Below are positions 35,790 through 44,839 of a DNA stretch of 64,000 nt, piece after piece. Location of the stretch: positions 472,077 to 536,076 of the forward strand of contig CALJVT010000005.1 in the NCBI GenBank assembly GCA_937773555.1, in the 5' to 3' direction. A program made the translations under genes and the position numbers. This DNA comes from an uncultured Pseudomonadales bacterium (lineage in GTDB: Bacteria > Pseudomonadota > Gammaproteobacteria > Pseudomonadales > Balneatricaceae). How positions within the stretch are numbered: position 1 is the stretch's first letter; every line of letters starts with the position of its first letter. A model generated the notes under the pieces. The model had not been told where the DNA came from. It saw only the letters and a list, made by a program, of their open reading frames with translations, and did not search any database.

Positions 35790-36811
35790 TACTCAGCCGC
35801 CACCTTAGCAATTTCTGCACGTAAATCAGCCATTACTGCTGCACCATCAACACCTAAACCATTGGCGGTAGCAATCCAGTCGGCTTCCAAGTGGTTTGTT
35901 GCTGCTTGAATTTCAGCAACAAACGCATCACTTGCGTTTATAGTTTCAATACCTGCAGCATCCATAGCAGCTTGACCTAGAGCATCATGCTTATCCCAGC
36001 CTTTACCAGCAATACGCGCAAAGCTTTCACCCGAAGTACGCATTAGAGCCGCTTGATTTTCAGCACTTAGGCTGTCAAATTTAGCAGGGTTCATGGTTAA
36101 GAAGAAGCTCGTATTATATAAACCACCTGGCACGGTTGTGGCATGTGACAAGAGTTTGGTTAGCTTAAATGACTTAATAGATTCAGTGGGTAAAAAGGTG
36201 CCGTCAGCAACCCCACTAGACAGCATTTCATAGTTTTTAGTTGCAGAGGCTAACATTGCTGTCACACCCAAGGCCTTGGCTGCATTACCTGCAACACCGC
36301 CACCCACACGGAACTTTAAGCCTTTCATGTCGGCAACACTATTAATTGCACGCACCTTGTTGTGGATTACACCAGGCCCATGGGACATTAACCCCAAAAG
36401 TACAGTGCCTTCATGCTCGTTAACAGATTCAAGGTGCTTCTTATAAACGCGCCAATAAGCAACAGACACATCCTCTGCACTGTCACCTAAGAAAGGTAAC
36501 TCAGTAGCTGCAGTCAGTTTAAAGCGTCCTGGCTGGTAGCCATGCACACCATAAGTAATGTCGGCAACGCCATCTTTGGCAAGGTCATAATGAGCTGGCG
36601 GCGCACCAAGAGGCTTAGGTAAAATCCGAATTTTAAGTTCACCACCACTTTCAGCTTCTACAGCCGCAATCCAAGGTTTAATAATACTTGCAACCACAGG
36701 GTGTTTAGGTGGCAACCACGATGATAACAATAGGGTTTCAGCAGCCGTGGCTACTGTGGCTGCGCCAAGCATAATACCCGTGGCCATGGTGGCAACGATT
36801 AATTTTTTCAT
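35789..36811 (-). CDS. TRAP transporter solute-binding protein (second system)
   Basis: 340 residues with a signal peptide (MKKLIVATMATGIMLGAATV, cleavage after ATA near 23). LLLSSWLPPKHPVV at the mature start and GLKFRVGGGVAGNAAKALGV with the conserved carboxylate-binding Arg are DctP family features. It is the first gene of the seven-gene operon. A CRP-type sequence lies 44 nt upstream of the start. The Arg implies that the ligand carries a carboxylate or similar acceptor, which fits a nucleoside less well, so the solute remains open. Confidence 0.9.
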   Translation of the reverse strand: MKKLIVATMATGIMLGAATVATAAETLLLSSWLPPKHPVVASIIKPWIAAVEAESGGELKIRILPKPLGAPPAHYDLAKDGVADITYGVHGYQPGRFKLTAATELPFLGDSAEDVSVAYWRVYKKHLESVNEHEGTVLLGLMSHGPGVIHNKVRAINSVADMKGLKFRVGGGVAGNAAKALGVTAMLASATKNYEMLSSGVADGTFLPTESIKSFKLTKLLSHATTVPGGLYNTSFFLTMNPAKFDSLSAENQAALMRTSGESFARIAGKGWDKHDALGQAAMDAAGIETINASDAFVAEIQAATNHLEADWIATANGLGVDGAAVMADLRAEIAKVAAE

Positions 36812-36854
36812 GTAATCCTCCGATTTTTATATTTATCAGTAAAACAATAAAACA

Positions 36855-36868
36855 GTGATTGCGATCAC
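36855..36868. promoter_or_regulatory. CRP/Vfr-type site upstream of the TRAP-psuKG operon
   Basis: GTGATTGCGATCAC has the GTGA-N6-TCAC form of CRP-family sites and lies 44 nt upstream of the binding-protein start on the minus strand. The flanking T/A bases of the full consensus are only partly present. Confidence 0.45.
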
Positions 36869-37019
36869 CCATTTGGTTTCAGCATACACGCGATTAACTT
36901 CACATGTAAACTATACTAAGCGCTAATGTGATACTTTTTTACATAAGCTTTATTTTTTGTGAATCATTTGTTTAATCTTGCGGCACCATAAAACAGTTGC
37001 ACTGCTTACTCATTAATAG

Positions 37020-37035
37020 TTAATATGTTAACTAA
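37020..37035. promoter_or_regulatory. Shared HpaR operator candidate, copy 1
   Basis: TTAATATGTTAACTAA occurs here, 31 nt before the start of the oxygenase gene, and again as its exact reverse complement at 41104-41119 before hpaF. A MarR-type regulator (HpaR) is encoded next to the second copy. An in-frame ATG at 37025 lies inside the site, which argues against that ATG as the start. Confidence 0.7.
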
Positions 37036-37066
37036 GTTATTAAAACAATCATTCAGGCCATCAACC

Positions 37067-38242
37067 ATGACATCTTCTAGCCAGCTGATCAGCGCCTTAC
37101 AAGATATTTTGCCCACTATTGCTGCTAATGCCGATAAGGCAGAATCCCTGCGCATGACGCCACCAGAGAATATTGCTTTATTAAAACAGATTAAATTTTT
37201 GCGCGCTTTTCAGCCTAAAGCGTGGGGGGGGTTAGAACTGTCTTTGCCAGAGTTTGCTGAAGCCGTAGCAACGCTAGCTGGTGCATGCGCCAGCACAGCC
37301 TGGGCGACCAGTTTACTGTGCACCCATAGTCATCAGCTGGGCCTGTTTTCAAAACAGGCCCAAGAAGACGTGTGGGGGCAAGACCCAGAAGCCACGATAA
37401 GTTCGAGTATTGCGCCTTTTGGTAAGACCACAGAAGTAGAGGGTGGTGTGATGTTTAGTGGCGACATGAGTTGGAGCAGCGGTTGCGACCATGCTCAGTG
37501 GGCAATTATGGGATTTATTCGTGCCGGTGCCACCGCAGACCCTGCCCCACACCAACACTTTGCCCTAGTGCCACGGGCAGACTACGAAATTATTGATAAC
37601 TGGCATGCCATGGCCATGAAAGGCTCTGGCACCAAAACCCTTAAAGTGCACAATGTATTTGTTCCCGAACATCGCATCGAGTCTGCCAAAGCCCTAATGA
37701 CTGGCCAGTCCAGAGGGTATGGTATGTACCCAGACAGCAGCATCTTTTTTGCCGCCTATCGACCTTATTTTGCCAGTGGTTTCTCTGCCGTAAGTTTGGG
37801 CATTGCCGAACAAATGATTCGTTGGTTTACCGAGCGCTCTAAAACCCGTGTACGCGCTTATACGGGCGCAGAAGTTGGCAAAGACGTACCCGCCTACATG
37901 CGCTTAGCAGAATCAAAACACCAAATTAATGCCGCCCGCGCCCTGCTAGAAAAAGACTGGCATGACCTAGCACAAATGGGGGTTCAACACGCACTACCTA
38001 ATGCCGACCAACTGGCTCAATGGCGAACCAACCAGGCGTATGCGGTTAAAATGTGTGTTGCTGCAGTAGATCGTTTGTTTGAATCTAGTGGCGCTAATGC
38101 ATGGTTCTTAACCAATGAAGCTCAGCGATTGTTTAGGGACTCACACATGACTGCTGCCCACGCCTATACTGACTATGATGTGTGTAAACAGATCTATGGC
38201 CGCCACTTAGTGGGCCTAGAGCCCGACCCTCGCTTGCTTTAA
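37067..38242 (+). CDS. 4-hydroxyphenylacetate 3-hydroxylase, oxygenase component (C2/HsaA type)
   Basis: About 391 residues with an acyl-CoA-dehydrogenase fold, as in the group D flavin monooxygenases (C2 of Acinetobacter, HsaA), not the HpaB fold of E. coli. FQPKAWGGLELSLPEFAEAV near the start and FSGDMSWSSGCDHAQWAIMG are typical. I chose the ATG at 37067, nine bases after AGG; the earlier ATG at 37025 lies in the operator. It uses reduced flavin to hydroxylate 4-hydroxyphenylacetate to homoprotocatechuate, the substrate of hpaD, which follows by 26 nt. No flavin reductase gene is in the window. Confidence 0.87.
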   Translation: MTSSSQLISALQDILPTIAANADKAESLRMTPPENIALLKQIKFLRAFQPKAWGGLELSLPEFAEAVATLAGACASTAWATSLLCTHSHQLGLFSKQAQEDVWGQDPEATISSSIAPFGKTTEVEGGVMFSGDMSWSSGCDHAQWAIMGFIRAGATADPAPHQHFALVPRADYEIIDNWHAMAMKGSGTKTLKVHNVFVPEHRIESAKALMTGQSRGYGMYPDSSIFFAAYRPYFASGFSAVSLGIAEQMIRWFTERSKTRVRAYTGAEVGKDVPAYMRLAESKHQINAARALLEKDWHDLAQMGVQHALPNADQLAQWRTNQAYAVKMCVAAVDRLFESSGANAWFLTNEAQRLFRDSHMTAAHAYTDYDVCKQIYGRHLVGLEPDPRLL

Positions 38243-38268
38243 CATCGTACCTACCAAAGGAGAAAACC

Positions 38269-39123
38269 ATGGGAAACATCGTCTTAGCCGCCAAAATTAC
38301 TCACGTACCTACCATGCTCATGTCAGAGCAACCGGGGCCTATATTTGGCAAACGTAAGCAAGCCATCGATGGCCATAGAGAAATTGTAGCCCGAGCTAAA
38401 GCGCTGGGAGCCGATACTGTTATTGTGTTAGACACCCATTGGCTAGTAAACGCTGGTTATCACGTCAACTGCGCAGCCAGCTTTAAAGGCAACTACACTA
38501 GCCATGAGTTTCCCCATTTTATTCAAAACTTAGAATACAAGTATGAAGGCAACCCAGAGTTAGGTGACCTTATTGCCGAAAAAGCCCAATCCAAAGGCGT
38601 GCATGCCCTTTCCCATCAGCTTGAGTCATTAACCTTAGAATATGGCACCCTAGTGCCCATGCGCTATATGAATGAAGACTCATCCTTGAAGGTGGTGTCT
38701 GTGGCAGCTTGGTGCAGCGTGCACAGCATTGAATCGTCACGGTTAATGGGCCAAGCCATTAAAGAAGCCGTAGAAGAAAGTGATAGCAAGGTATTATTAT
38801 TAGCCTCTGGCTCTTTGTCTCACAAAATATGGGCCAACGAAGACTACGCCGCTAATAACGGCACCTTTACCATATCCAGTGAATTCAACCGCCAAATGGA
38901 TCTGCATGTTTTGGGTTTATGGACCCGGGGTGACCACGCCACCTTCCTAAAAATACTGCCTGAGTACGCTCAAAAGTGTAACGGCGAAGGCGGCATGCAC
39001 GATACGGCTATGCTTTATGGTGCATTAGGCTGGGACCAGTACCAAGGCAGGGGTGAGATCATTGGTGAATACTTCCCTAGTTCTGGCACCGGACAAGTAA
39101 ATGTGGTGTTTGAGCCAGATTAA
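38269..39123 (+). CDS. hpaD: 3,4-dihydroxyphenylacetate 2,3-dioxygenase (LigB type)
   Basis: 284 residues, matching E. coli HpaD. The first iron ligands lie in AAKITHVPTM and the conserved DTHWLVNAGYHVN segment carries another His; the ASGSLSHKIW segment carries the catalytic His. It cleaves homoprotocatechuate extradiol to 5-carboxymethyl-2-hydroxymuconate semialdehyde with Fe(II). The start has a GGAG ribosome-binding site. It forms an operon with the hydroxylase, apart from the other hpa genes that lie beyond the BaiN-like gene and hpaR. Confidence 0.93.
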   Translation: MGNIVLAAKITHVPTMLMSEQPGPIFGKRKQAIDGHREIVARAKALGADTVIVLDTHWLVNAGYHVNCAASFKGNYTSHEFPHFIQNLEYKYEGNPELGDLIAEKAQSKGVHALSHQLESLTLEYGTLVPMRYMNEDSSLKVVSVAAWCSVHSIESSRLMGQAIKEAVEESDSKVLLLASGSLSHKIWANEDYAANNGTFTISSEFNRQMDLHVLGLWTRGDHATFLKILPEYAQKCNGEGGMHDTAMLYGALGWDQYQGRGEIIGEYFPSSGTGQVNVVFEPD

Positions 39124-39240
39124 ACATCTAGCGTGCACCCCAAAAACCTCAGATCACCCAGCCTCTTGATGGTGCCTATACAGGAGCCTATAATCCCTCC
39201 AATGTGTTATTGACGTATTAACCCCAGTGTAATTTTAACT

Positions 39241-40461
39241 ATGATTGAAAAAGACATTATTGTTGTGGGTGGAGGAGCCTCTGGCTTTTTTGCTGCCATT
39301 AATATCGCAAAACAAGCACCCCACTTAAAGGTCGCTATTTTAGAACGCGGACAAAAAGGCTTAACTAAAGTTAAAGTGTCTGGGGGAGGCCGATGCAATG
39401 TCACACACGCAGAGTTTGTTCCTTCAGAATTGGTGCACAATTACCCTCGTGGTGAAAAAGAATTATTAGGCCCTTTTCACCAATTTATGACAGGCGATAC
39501 CATTGCTTGGTTTGAAGAACGCGGCGTAGAGCTAAAAATCGAAGAGGATGGACGTATATTTCCTGCGTCAAACTCGTCACAAACCATAGTGGATTGCTTT
39601 TTAAATGAAGCCAATAAATATCATGTAGACGTGCTCTACAGCCACTCGTTGAAATCCCTTAAACATGCAGACAGCCTCTTTCAACTAGACACAACTAAAG
39701 GCCATTTTTTAGCAAAAAAAGTAGTCATCGCTACCGGTAGCAGCGCCAAAATGTGGGGTCTTTTAGAAGGCTTAGGGCACACTGTGTCTAAAGCAGTGCC
39801 CTCTTTATTTACATTTAAAATAAGTGATGAGCGCATAAGGGACATACCTGGCGTTGTCGCAGAAAACGTAAACGTTAAAATACTGGGCACAAACCTAACC
39901 AGTGAAGGGCCTTTACTTATTACTCACTGGGGCATGAGCGCCCCTGCTATTTTAAAGCTATCTGCGTTTGGTGCCATAGAAATAGCAAAACGCGAGTACA
40001 GATTTAAAATAGAAGTTAACTTTATACGGCAATCATTTACCGACTGCTTAGACGTATTAAAAAACTCAAAACAAGCGCTTGCTAAAAAAATAGCATTTAA
40101 GTCTACCCAATTTAATTTACCTAAACGGCTGTGGCATAAACTCGTTTTAGCATCCAACATTACCGAAGATGCCCGATGGGCCGATATCAATAAACTGCAA
40201 TTAGAGACACTTGCCAAACAACTCACACAGGCGGTGTTTAATGTGCAAGGTAAAAGCACATTTAAAGAGGAGTTTGTGACTGCAGGAGGCGTATCCCTTA
40301 AAGAGATCAACTTTAAAACCTTCGAGAGCAAATGTGTACCGGGGATTTACTTTGCAGGGGAAGTGTTGGATATCGACGCCATCACTGGTGGATTTAACTT
40401 TCAAAACGCATGGACAGGCGCACACATTGTCTCGCAAAACGTTGCCAAGGGCCTAAGTTAG
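39241..40461 (+). CDS. HI0933/BaiN-family flavoprotein oxidoreductase
   Basis: 406 residues. VGGGASGFFAAINIAKQAP is the FAD-binding Rossmann motif, VSGGGRCNVTHAEF the family hallmark after it, and the C-terminal GIYFAGEVLDIDAITGGFNF closes the FAD site. Relatives include BaiN (bile acid double-bond reduction) and many proteins of unknown role. It lies between hpaD and hpaR, 117 nt after hpaD, and looks more A-rich in codon use than its neighbours. Whether it takes part in aromatic degradation is unknown. Confidence 0.85.
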   Translation: MIEKDIIVVGGGASGFFAAINIAKQAPHLKVAILERGQKGLTKVKVSGGGRCNVTHAEFVPSELVHNYPRGEKELLGPFHQFMTGDTIAWFEERGVELKIEEDGRIFPASNSSQTIVDCFLNEANKYHVDVLYSHSLKSLKHADSLFQLDTTKGHFLAKKVVIATGSSAKMWGLLEGLGHTVSKAVPSLFTFKISDERIRDIPGVVAENVNVKILGTNLTSEGPLLITHWGMSAPAILKLSAFGAIEIAKREYRFKIEVNFIRQSFTDCLDVLKNSKQALAKKIAFKSTQFNLPKRLWHKLVLASNITEDARWADINKLQLETLAKQLTQAVFNVQGKSTFKEEFVTAGGVSLKEINFKTFESKCVPGIYFAGEVLDIDAITGGFNFQNAWTGAHIVSQNVAKGLS

Positions 40462-40483
40462 AGGAGCACCCAAGCCTGCCTTA

Positions 40484-40909
40484 CTACCTAAGCTCTACCA
40501 CATCATGCAGAAGATCTAATAAATCACTCATCTTTTGAGCACCATACTTATCGTTGAGGCCCTGATAAATCACCTGCACTTCTGGTGTAACCGACTCGAT
40601 TAACGCCGCACCTGAAGGCAAAATAGCCAATAATACTCGGCGACCATCTTTGCCATCAGCACACCGTGTAAGCATGTTTTTTTGCTCTAAGTGCTTAATA
40701 ATTCGGGTGAGGCTAGGGGCCAGTACACAAGCGCTTTTCGCCAGTTCCTTAGCATCCATTACGCCATTTTCGTGTAACACTCGCAATACCCGCCACTGCT
40801 GGTCAGTCACATCATGGTTTTTAAGCACTCGCCGAATAGGAGACATCACAGTTTCCCGTGCTCTTAATAGAGCCAAGGGCAAAGCACGGTCTGTTTTGGT
40901 GGGCTGCAT
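40484..40909 (-). CDS. hpaR: MarR-family regulator HpaR
   Basis: 141 residues. The winged helix (AKSACVLAPSLTRIIKHLEQ plus wing GKDGRRVLLAI) follows the RALPLALLRARETVMSPIRR opening typical of homoprotocatechuate regulators. HpaR represses the meta-cleavage operon until 4-hydroxyphenylacetate or related acids bind. It is divergent from hpaF with a 255-nt AT-rich gap holding one copy of the 16-bp sequence also present before the hydroxylase gene. Confidence 0.9.
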   Translation of the reverse strand: MQPTKTDRALPLALLRARETVMSPIRRVLKNHDVTDQQWRVLRVLHENGVMDAKELAKSACVLAPSLTRIIKHLEQKNMLTRCADGKDGRRVLLAILPSGAALIESVTPEVQVIYQGLNDKYGAQKMSDLLDLLHDVVELR

Positions 40910-41103
40910 AGTGAATCTCTAAGGGTTAAGGTAACGGTTAAAGAAAGGGTTAAGGTGGCGATTACTAGGCATTATACGGGCTTAGAACACATTACTAAAC
41001 AAGTTAACCACCTACCTCTGGGTTAAACCTCTAAATCCCATCTCTGAAAGCGCCAGCAGTATGCATTTTTAAGAGGAATCATAATTTGCATCATATTAAT
41101 AAT

Positions 41104-41119
41104 TTAGTTAACATATTAA
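41104..41119. promoter_or_regulatory. Shared HpaR operator candidate, copy 2
   Basis: TTAGTTAACATATTAA is the exact reverse complement of 37020-37035. It lies 45 nt before hpaF and within the divergent hpaR-hpaF region, so it could serve autoregulation as well. Confidence 0.7.
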
Positions 41120-41164
41120 TTAGTTTGCTGTAGCCAACAGCCGGCACAACAAAGAGATAAGACC

Positions 41165-41587
41165 ATGCCACACGTTACCATGGAATATTCCGCCAACCTC
41201 GAGCCTCAGGTTGATTTTGATGCCTTATGCCGCGCCATCCATACCACTGGCATCGCCACTGGCTTATTTGAACTGGGTGCGGTGCGCGTGCGCGCGGTAA
41301 AATGTGATCACTACGCTATAGCCGATTTACTGCCGCAAAACAGCTTTATCGACACCTCCATTCGCATTGGCTTAGGCCGCAGCCAGGCGGAAAAAGAACG
41401 CCTTGGCGAAGCCATTAATGCCACCATGAAGAAATTTTTAGCAGCACAATTAAGTCAACCTTACTTTGCCCTTTCCATCGAAGTGCGAGAAATTAACACC
41501 CCACTCAGTTGGAAAAGTAACGCCATGCATCCCCGTATTCGTCACCTTGCCAAGGCCTCTAGCTTAGATAAAGGAAACACAGAATGA
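41165..41587 (+). CDS. hpaF: 5-carboxymethyl-2-hydroxymuconate isomerase
   Basis: 140 residues; MPHVTMEYSANLE exposes the N-terminal Pro after Met removal, the catalytic base of this tautomerase-fold trimeric enzyme. RIGLGRSQAEKERLGEAI matches the core helix region. It isomerises 5-carboxymethyl-2-hydroxymuconate in the homoprotocatechuate route. About 14 residues longer than E. coli HpaF at the C-terminus. The stop overlaps the hpaE start by 4 nt. Confidence 0.92.
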   Translation: MPHVTMEYSANLEPQVDFDALCRAIHTTGIATGLFELGAVRVRAVKCDHYAIADLLPQNSFIDTSIRIGLGRSQAEKERLGEAINATMKKFLAAQLSQPYFALSIEVREINTPLSWKSNAMHPRIRHLAKASSLDKGNTE

Positions 41588-43095
41588 GCAGTTTCGAACA
41601 AAACCAAAGCGATGCAGCTGGCTACTTACGCCAGTTTAGTAATGGCGTGTTAAACCACATCAACGGCCAACAACAAGCGGCATTAGATCACACTTGGTTT
41701 GAGAGCTTATCGCCCATAGATCTAACCCCCCTTGCTAAAGTAGCCCATGGCAAAGCAGCCGACATACACCTTGCTGCACAAGCCGCAGATCACGCGTTTA
41801 CGCCATGGGCCGCCATGAGCGGTAAACAAAGACAAAAGATTCTTCACAAGGTAGCAGATGGTATAGAAGCTCGCGCTCATGAAATTGCGCTATTAGAATG
41901 TATCGATACCGGTCAGGCCATTAAATTTATGACTAAAGCCGCCCTCAGAGGCGCAGAAAACTTTCGTTTCTTTGCCGACAAAGCCGTACAAGCCCAAGAT
42001 GGCCAATCGCTGTATGCCCAAGGCCAAGTCAACGTCACTAAGCGTTACCCCATAGGCCCTGTGGGTGTAATTACCCCGTGGAATACGCCATTTATGTTAT
42101 CCACTTGGAAAATTGCCCCAGCCTTGGCTGCAGGGTGCACTATTGTGCATAAACCCGCTGAATTTTCACCCTTAACAGCTAATTTATTAGTGCAAATTGC
42201 TGAAGATGCGGGCTTACCTGTTGGGGTATGGAACCTGGTGAACGGCATGGGAGAAGGGGCAGGTAAAGCCCTCACCGAGCACCCATTGATTAAAGCCATC
42301 GCCTTTGTAGGTGAAAGCCGCACTGGTTCGTTAATCCAAAAACAAGGTGCAGACACCCTCAAGCGTGCTCACTTTGAATTAGGTGGTAAAAACCCCGTAT
42401 TGGTTTTTGCAGATGCCGATTTAGACAAGGCCGCTGATGCCGCTGCCTTTATGATTTACTCACTTAATGGCGAACGCTGCACCTCGTCTTCTCGCCTATT
42501 GGTAGAAGACAGCATCTACGACACTTTTTGTGCCATGGTGGCAGACCGCGCCAAGCGTATTAAAGTGGGTCACCCACTGGATCCAAGCACCGTGATTGGC
42601 CCACTTATCCACCCAGAACACGAAGCCAAAGTATTATCCTACTTCGCAGCAGCCAAAGCTGAAGGCGCTACCATTGCCGCCGGAGGCAAGAAAGTAGCGG
42701 GGTTAGCCGGCTGTTATGTGCAACCCACACTCTTTACCCAGGCCAATAACCGCATGCGTATCTCTCAAGAAGAGATCTTTGGCCCTGTGCTCACAGCCAT
42801 TCCTTTTAAAGACGATGCCGAGGCTGTAGCCATAGCCAACGACATTGAGTACGGCTTAGCAGGTTACCTGTGGAGCCAGAATGTAGAACGCTGCTGGGCC
42901 ATTGCTGACCAACTGCAAGCGGGCATGATTTGGGTTAATTCTGAAAACTCACGTCACTTACCCGCACCTTTTGGTGGTGTTAAAGCCTCAGGCATTGGCC
43001 GTGATGGCGGCGACTGGTCATTTGAATTTTATATGGAAACCAAGAATATTTGTTTTGCTATGGCCGGGCACCAACCCCCTCAGTTGGCCAAATAA
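41584..43095 (+). CDS. hpaE: 5-carboxymethyl-2-hydroxymuconate semialdehyde dehydrogenase
   Basis: 503 residues of the aldehyde dehydrogenase superfamily. TPWNTPFMLSTWKIAPALAA, the general base in FELGGKNPVLVF and the catalytic Cys in NGERCTSSSRLLV are intact. It oxidises the ring-cleavage semialdehyde made by HpaD to the muconate acid with NAD. It overlaps hpaF by 4 nt and is followed by hpaG after 27 nt. Confidence 0.95.
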   Translation: MSSFEQNQSDAAGYLRQFSNGVLNHINGQQQAALDHTWFESLSPIDLTPLAKVAHGKAADIHLAAQAADHAFTPWAAMSGKQRQKILHKVADGIEARAHEIALLECIDTGQAIKFMTKAALRGAENFRFFADKAVQAQDGQSLYAQGQVNVTKRYPIGPVGVITPWNTPFMLSTWKIAPALAAGCTIVHKPAEFSPLTANLLVQIAEDAGLPVGVWNLVNGMGEGAGKALTEHPLIKAIAFVGESRTGSLIQKQGADTLKRAHFELGGKNPVLVFADADLDKAADAAAFMIYSLNGERCTSSSRLLVEDSIYDTFCAMVADRAKRIKVGHPLDPSTVIGPLIHPEHEAKVLSYFAAAKAEGATIAAGGKKVAGLAGCYVQPTLFTQANNRMRISQEEIFGPVLTAIPFKDDAEAVAIANDIEYGLAGYLWSQNVERCWAIADQLQAGMIWVNSENSRHLPAPFGGVKASGIGRDGGDWSFEFYMETKNICFAMAGHQPPQLAK

Positions 43096-43122
43096 TTAGG
43101 CGTAAAATACACAGGAATTAGC

Positions 43123-43995
43123 ATGAACACTTACCCAAAATTTGCCACTGTTACGGCACACCAAAAAAGCCACTATGGCATCGTTACAGACACCGGTTTT
43201 ATAAGCCTAAGCAACACCTTTGGCAAACAATACCCTACGCTAAAAGACGTCATTGAGGCCGGTCAATTACACGTGTTAGAAGGTGCTGCCAAGGGCCAAA
43301 GTGATGACTTCAAACTGGGTGAATTCAACTACCAGATTCCCATCAATAACGCTGAAAAGATTATTTGTATTGGCGTTAATTACCCCGCCCGTAACGAAGA
43401 ATACAAAGATGGCCAAGAAGCCCCCCCTTTTCCGTCCATGTTCATTCGTTTTGCCCGTTCATTTACTGGCCATAACACCCCACTGGTGCGCCCAGAGGCG
43501 TCTAGCCAATTAGATTACGAAGGTGAGGTTGTCATTGTCATTGGTAAAGGTGGCCGCCACATCCCTAAAGACCAGGCATTAGACCATATTGCTGGCATTA
43601 GCCTATGCAACGAAGGAACTTTAAGAGACTGGGTACGCCACGCTAAGTTTAACGTGACCCAAGGTAAAAACTTTGATTCTAGTGGTGCTATTGGCCCATG
43701 GATGGTGGCTTACAAAGATGAAAGCCAAATTGCAGACATTCGCTTAACCACTAAGGTTAACGGTGAATTACGCCAAGAAGATCGAACCAGCCGCATGATG
43801 TTCGATTTTCGTTACATTATTAACTACATCTCTACCTTTACCACCTTGGCCCCTGGTGACATTATTGTCACTGGCACCCCCACAGGCTCTGGTGCACGCC
43901 TAGATCCACCTGTGTATTTAAAGCCTGGTGACACCATAGAAGTGGAAGCCGAAGGCATTGGTTGCCTGCGCAACAGCGTGGTGGACGAGGTTTAA
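43123..43995 (+). CDS. hpaG: Fumarylacetoacetase-fold decarboxylase/isomerase of the homoprotocatechuate pathway (single-domain HpaG)
   Basis: 290 residues. ICIGVNYPARNEE, the metal ligands in LDYEGEVVIVIGKGGRH and the IIVTGTPTGSGA loop define the FAH fold. E. coli HpaG is a tandem of two such domains (about 430 residues); here there is one, as in bacteria that use a single protein or a homodimer for decarboxylation and isomerisation. Its place between hpaE and hpaH supports the step from 5-oxopent-3-ene-1,2,5-tricarboxylate to 2-oxohept-3-ene-dioate. Confidence 0.85.
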   Translation: MNTYPKFATVTAHQKSHYGIVTDTGFISLSNTFGKQYPTLKDVIEAGQLHVLEGAAKGQSDDFKLGEFNYQIPINNAEKIICIGVNYPARNEEYKDGQEAPPFPSMFIRFARSFTGHNTPLVRPEASSQLDYEGEVVIVIGKGGRHIPKDQALDHIAGISLCNEGTLRDWVRHAKFNVTQGKNFDSSGAIGPWMVAYKDESQIADIRLTTKVNGELRQEDRTSRMMFDFRYIINYISTFTTLAPGDIIVTGTPTGSGARLDPPVYLKPGDTIEVEAEGIGCLRNSVVDEV

Positions 43996-43998
43996 ATT

Positions 43999-44802
43999 AT
44001 GCCACTTAGCCCACAACAGATCTCAGAAACTGCCCAGCGCCTAGACGCTGCAGAGCAAGCCCGCCAACAAACGGGGTTAATCTCTCTGGCCTACCCTAAC
44101 ATGACTATGGACGACGCCTATGCCATTCAAGCTGGCTGGGTAGCACACAAGCTAAACCGCGGCAGACGTATTGTGGGCCATAAAATTGGCCTTACATCCA
44201 AGGCCATGCAAGCCGCTTTAAACATCGCTATTCCAGATTCTGGTATCTTGTTTGATGACATGTTGTTTAACAGTGGCTGTGACATCCCTCAGCAGCGATT
44301 TATTCAGCCTAGGGTAGAGGCAGAAATCGCCTTTGTGATGAAGCATGACCTTTGTGGTGAGAAAGTAAGCGTAGCACAAGTGATAGAGGCCACAGATTAC
44401 CTTGTGCCATCTTTAGAAATTTTGGACACGCGCATTCACAGAATATGCCCCAAAACGGGTTTAGCACGCAATGTGTTCGACACTATTTCTGACAATGCAG
44501 CCAATGCAGGAGTAGTGTTAGGCACCCAGCACACAGACCCAAGCCAAATAGACATGCGTTGGATTGGTGCCATTGTAAGTGCCAACGGCGAAGTGGAAGA
44601 AACAGGGTTAGGCGCTGGCGTACTGAATCAACCTGCCTTAGGCATTGCCTGGTTAGCCAAGCGCTTATATCAATATGGTGATAGCATAAAGGCGGGTGAA
44701 ATCGTTCTATCTGGCTCCTTTATTAGGCCCGTGGAAACCCAAAAAGGCACTTTAATTGAAGCCGACTTTGGCGACTTTGGCGAAGTAAGCTGCCGCTTTT
44801 AA
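43999..44802 (+). CDS. hpaH: 2-oxo-hept-3-ene-1,7-dioate hydratase
   Basis: 267 residues, the family length. GHKIGLTSKAMQAALNI and the metal-binding PRVEAEIAFVMKHDL with the following EILDTRI segment are hallmarks of the MhpD/HpaH hydratases. It adds water across the double bond to give the aldol substrate of HpaI. It starts 3 nt after hpaG. Confidence 0.94.
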   Translation: MPLSPQQISETAQRLDAAEQARQQTGLISLAYPNMTMDDAYAIQAGWVAHKLNRGRRIVGHKIGLTSKAMQAALNIAIPDSGILFDDMLFNSGCDIPQQRFIQPRVEAEIAFVMKHDLCGEKVSVAQVIEATDYLVPSLEILDTRIHRICPKTGLARNVFDTISDNAANAGVVLGTQHTDPSQIDMRWIGAIVSANGEVEETGLGAGVLNQPALGIAWLAKRLYQYGDSIKAGEIVLSGSFIRPVETQKGTLIEADFGDFGEVSCRF

Positions 44803-44839
44803 TGTGTCATCTATTTAACTGGCTTTAGAAGGAATACCT

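Noticed and set aside
37025-37066. Upstream ATG start for the 4-hydroxyphenylacetate hydroxylase
   Set aside because: It lies inside the 16-bp operator candidate, has no ribosome-binding site and adds residues not expected in the family.
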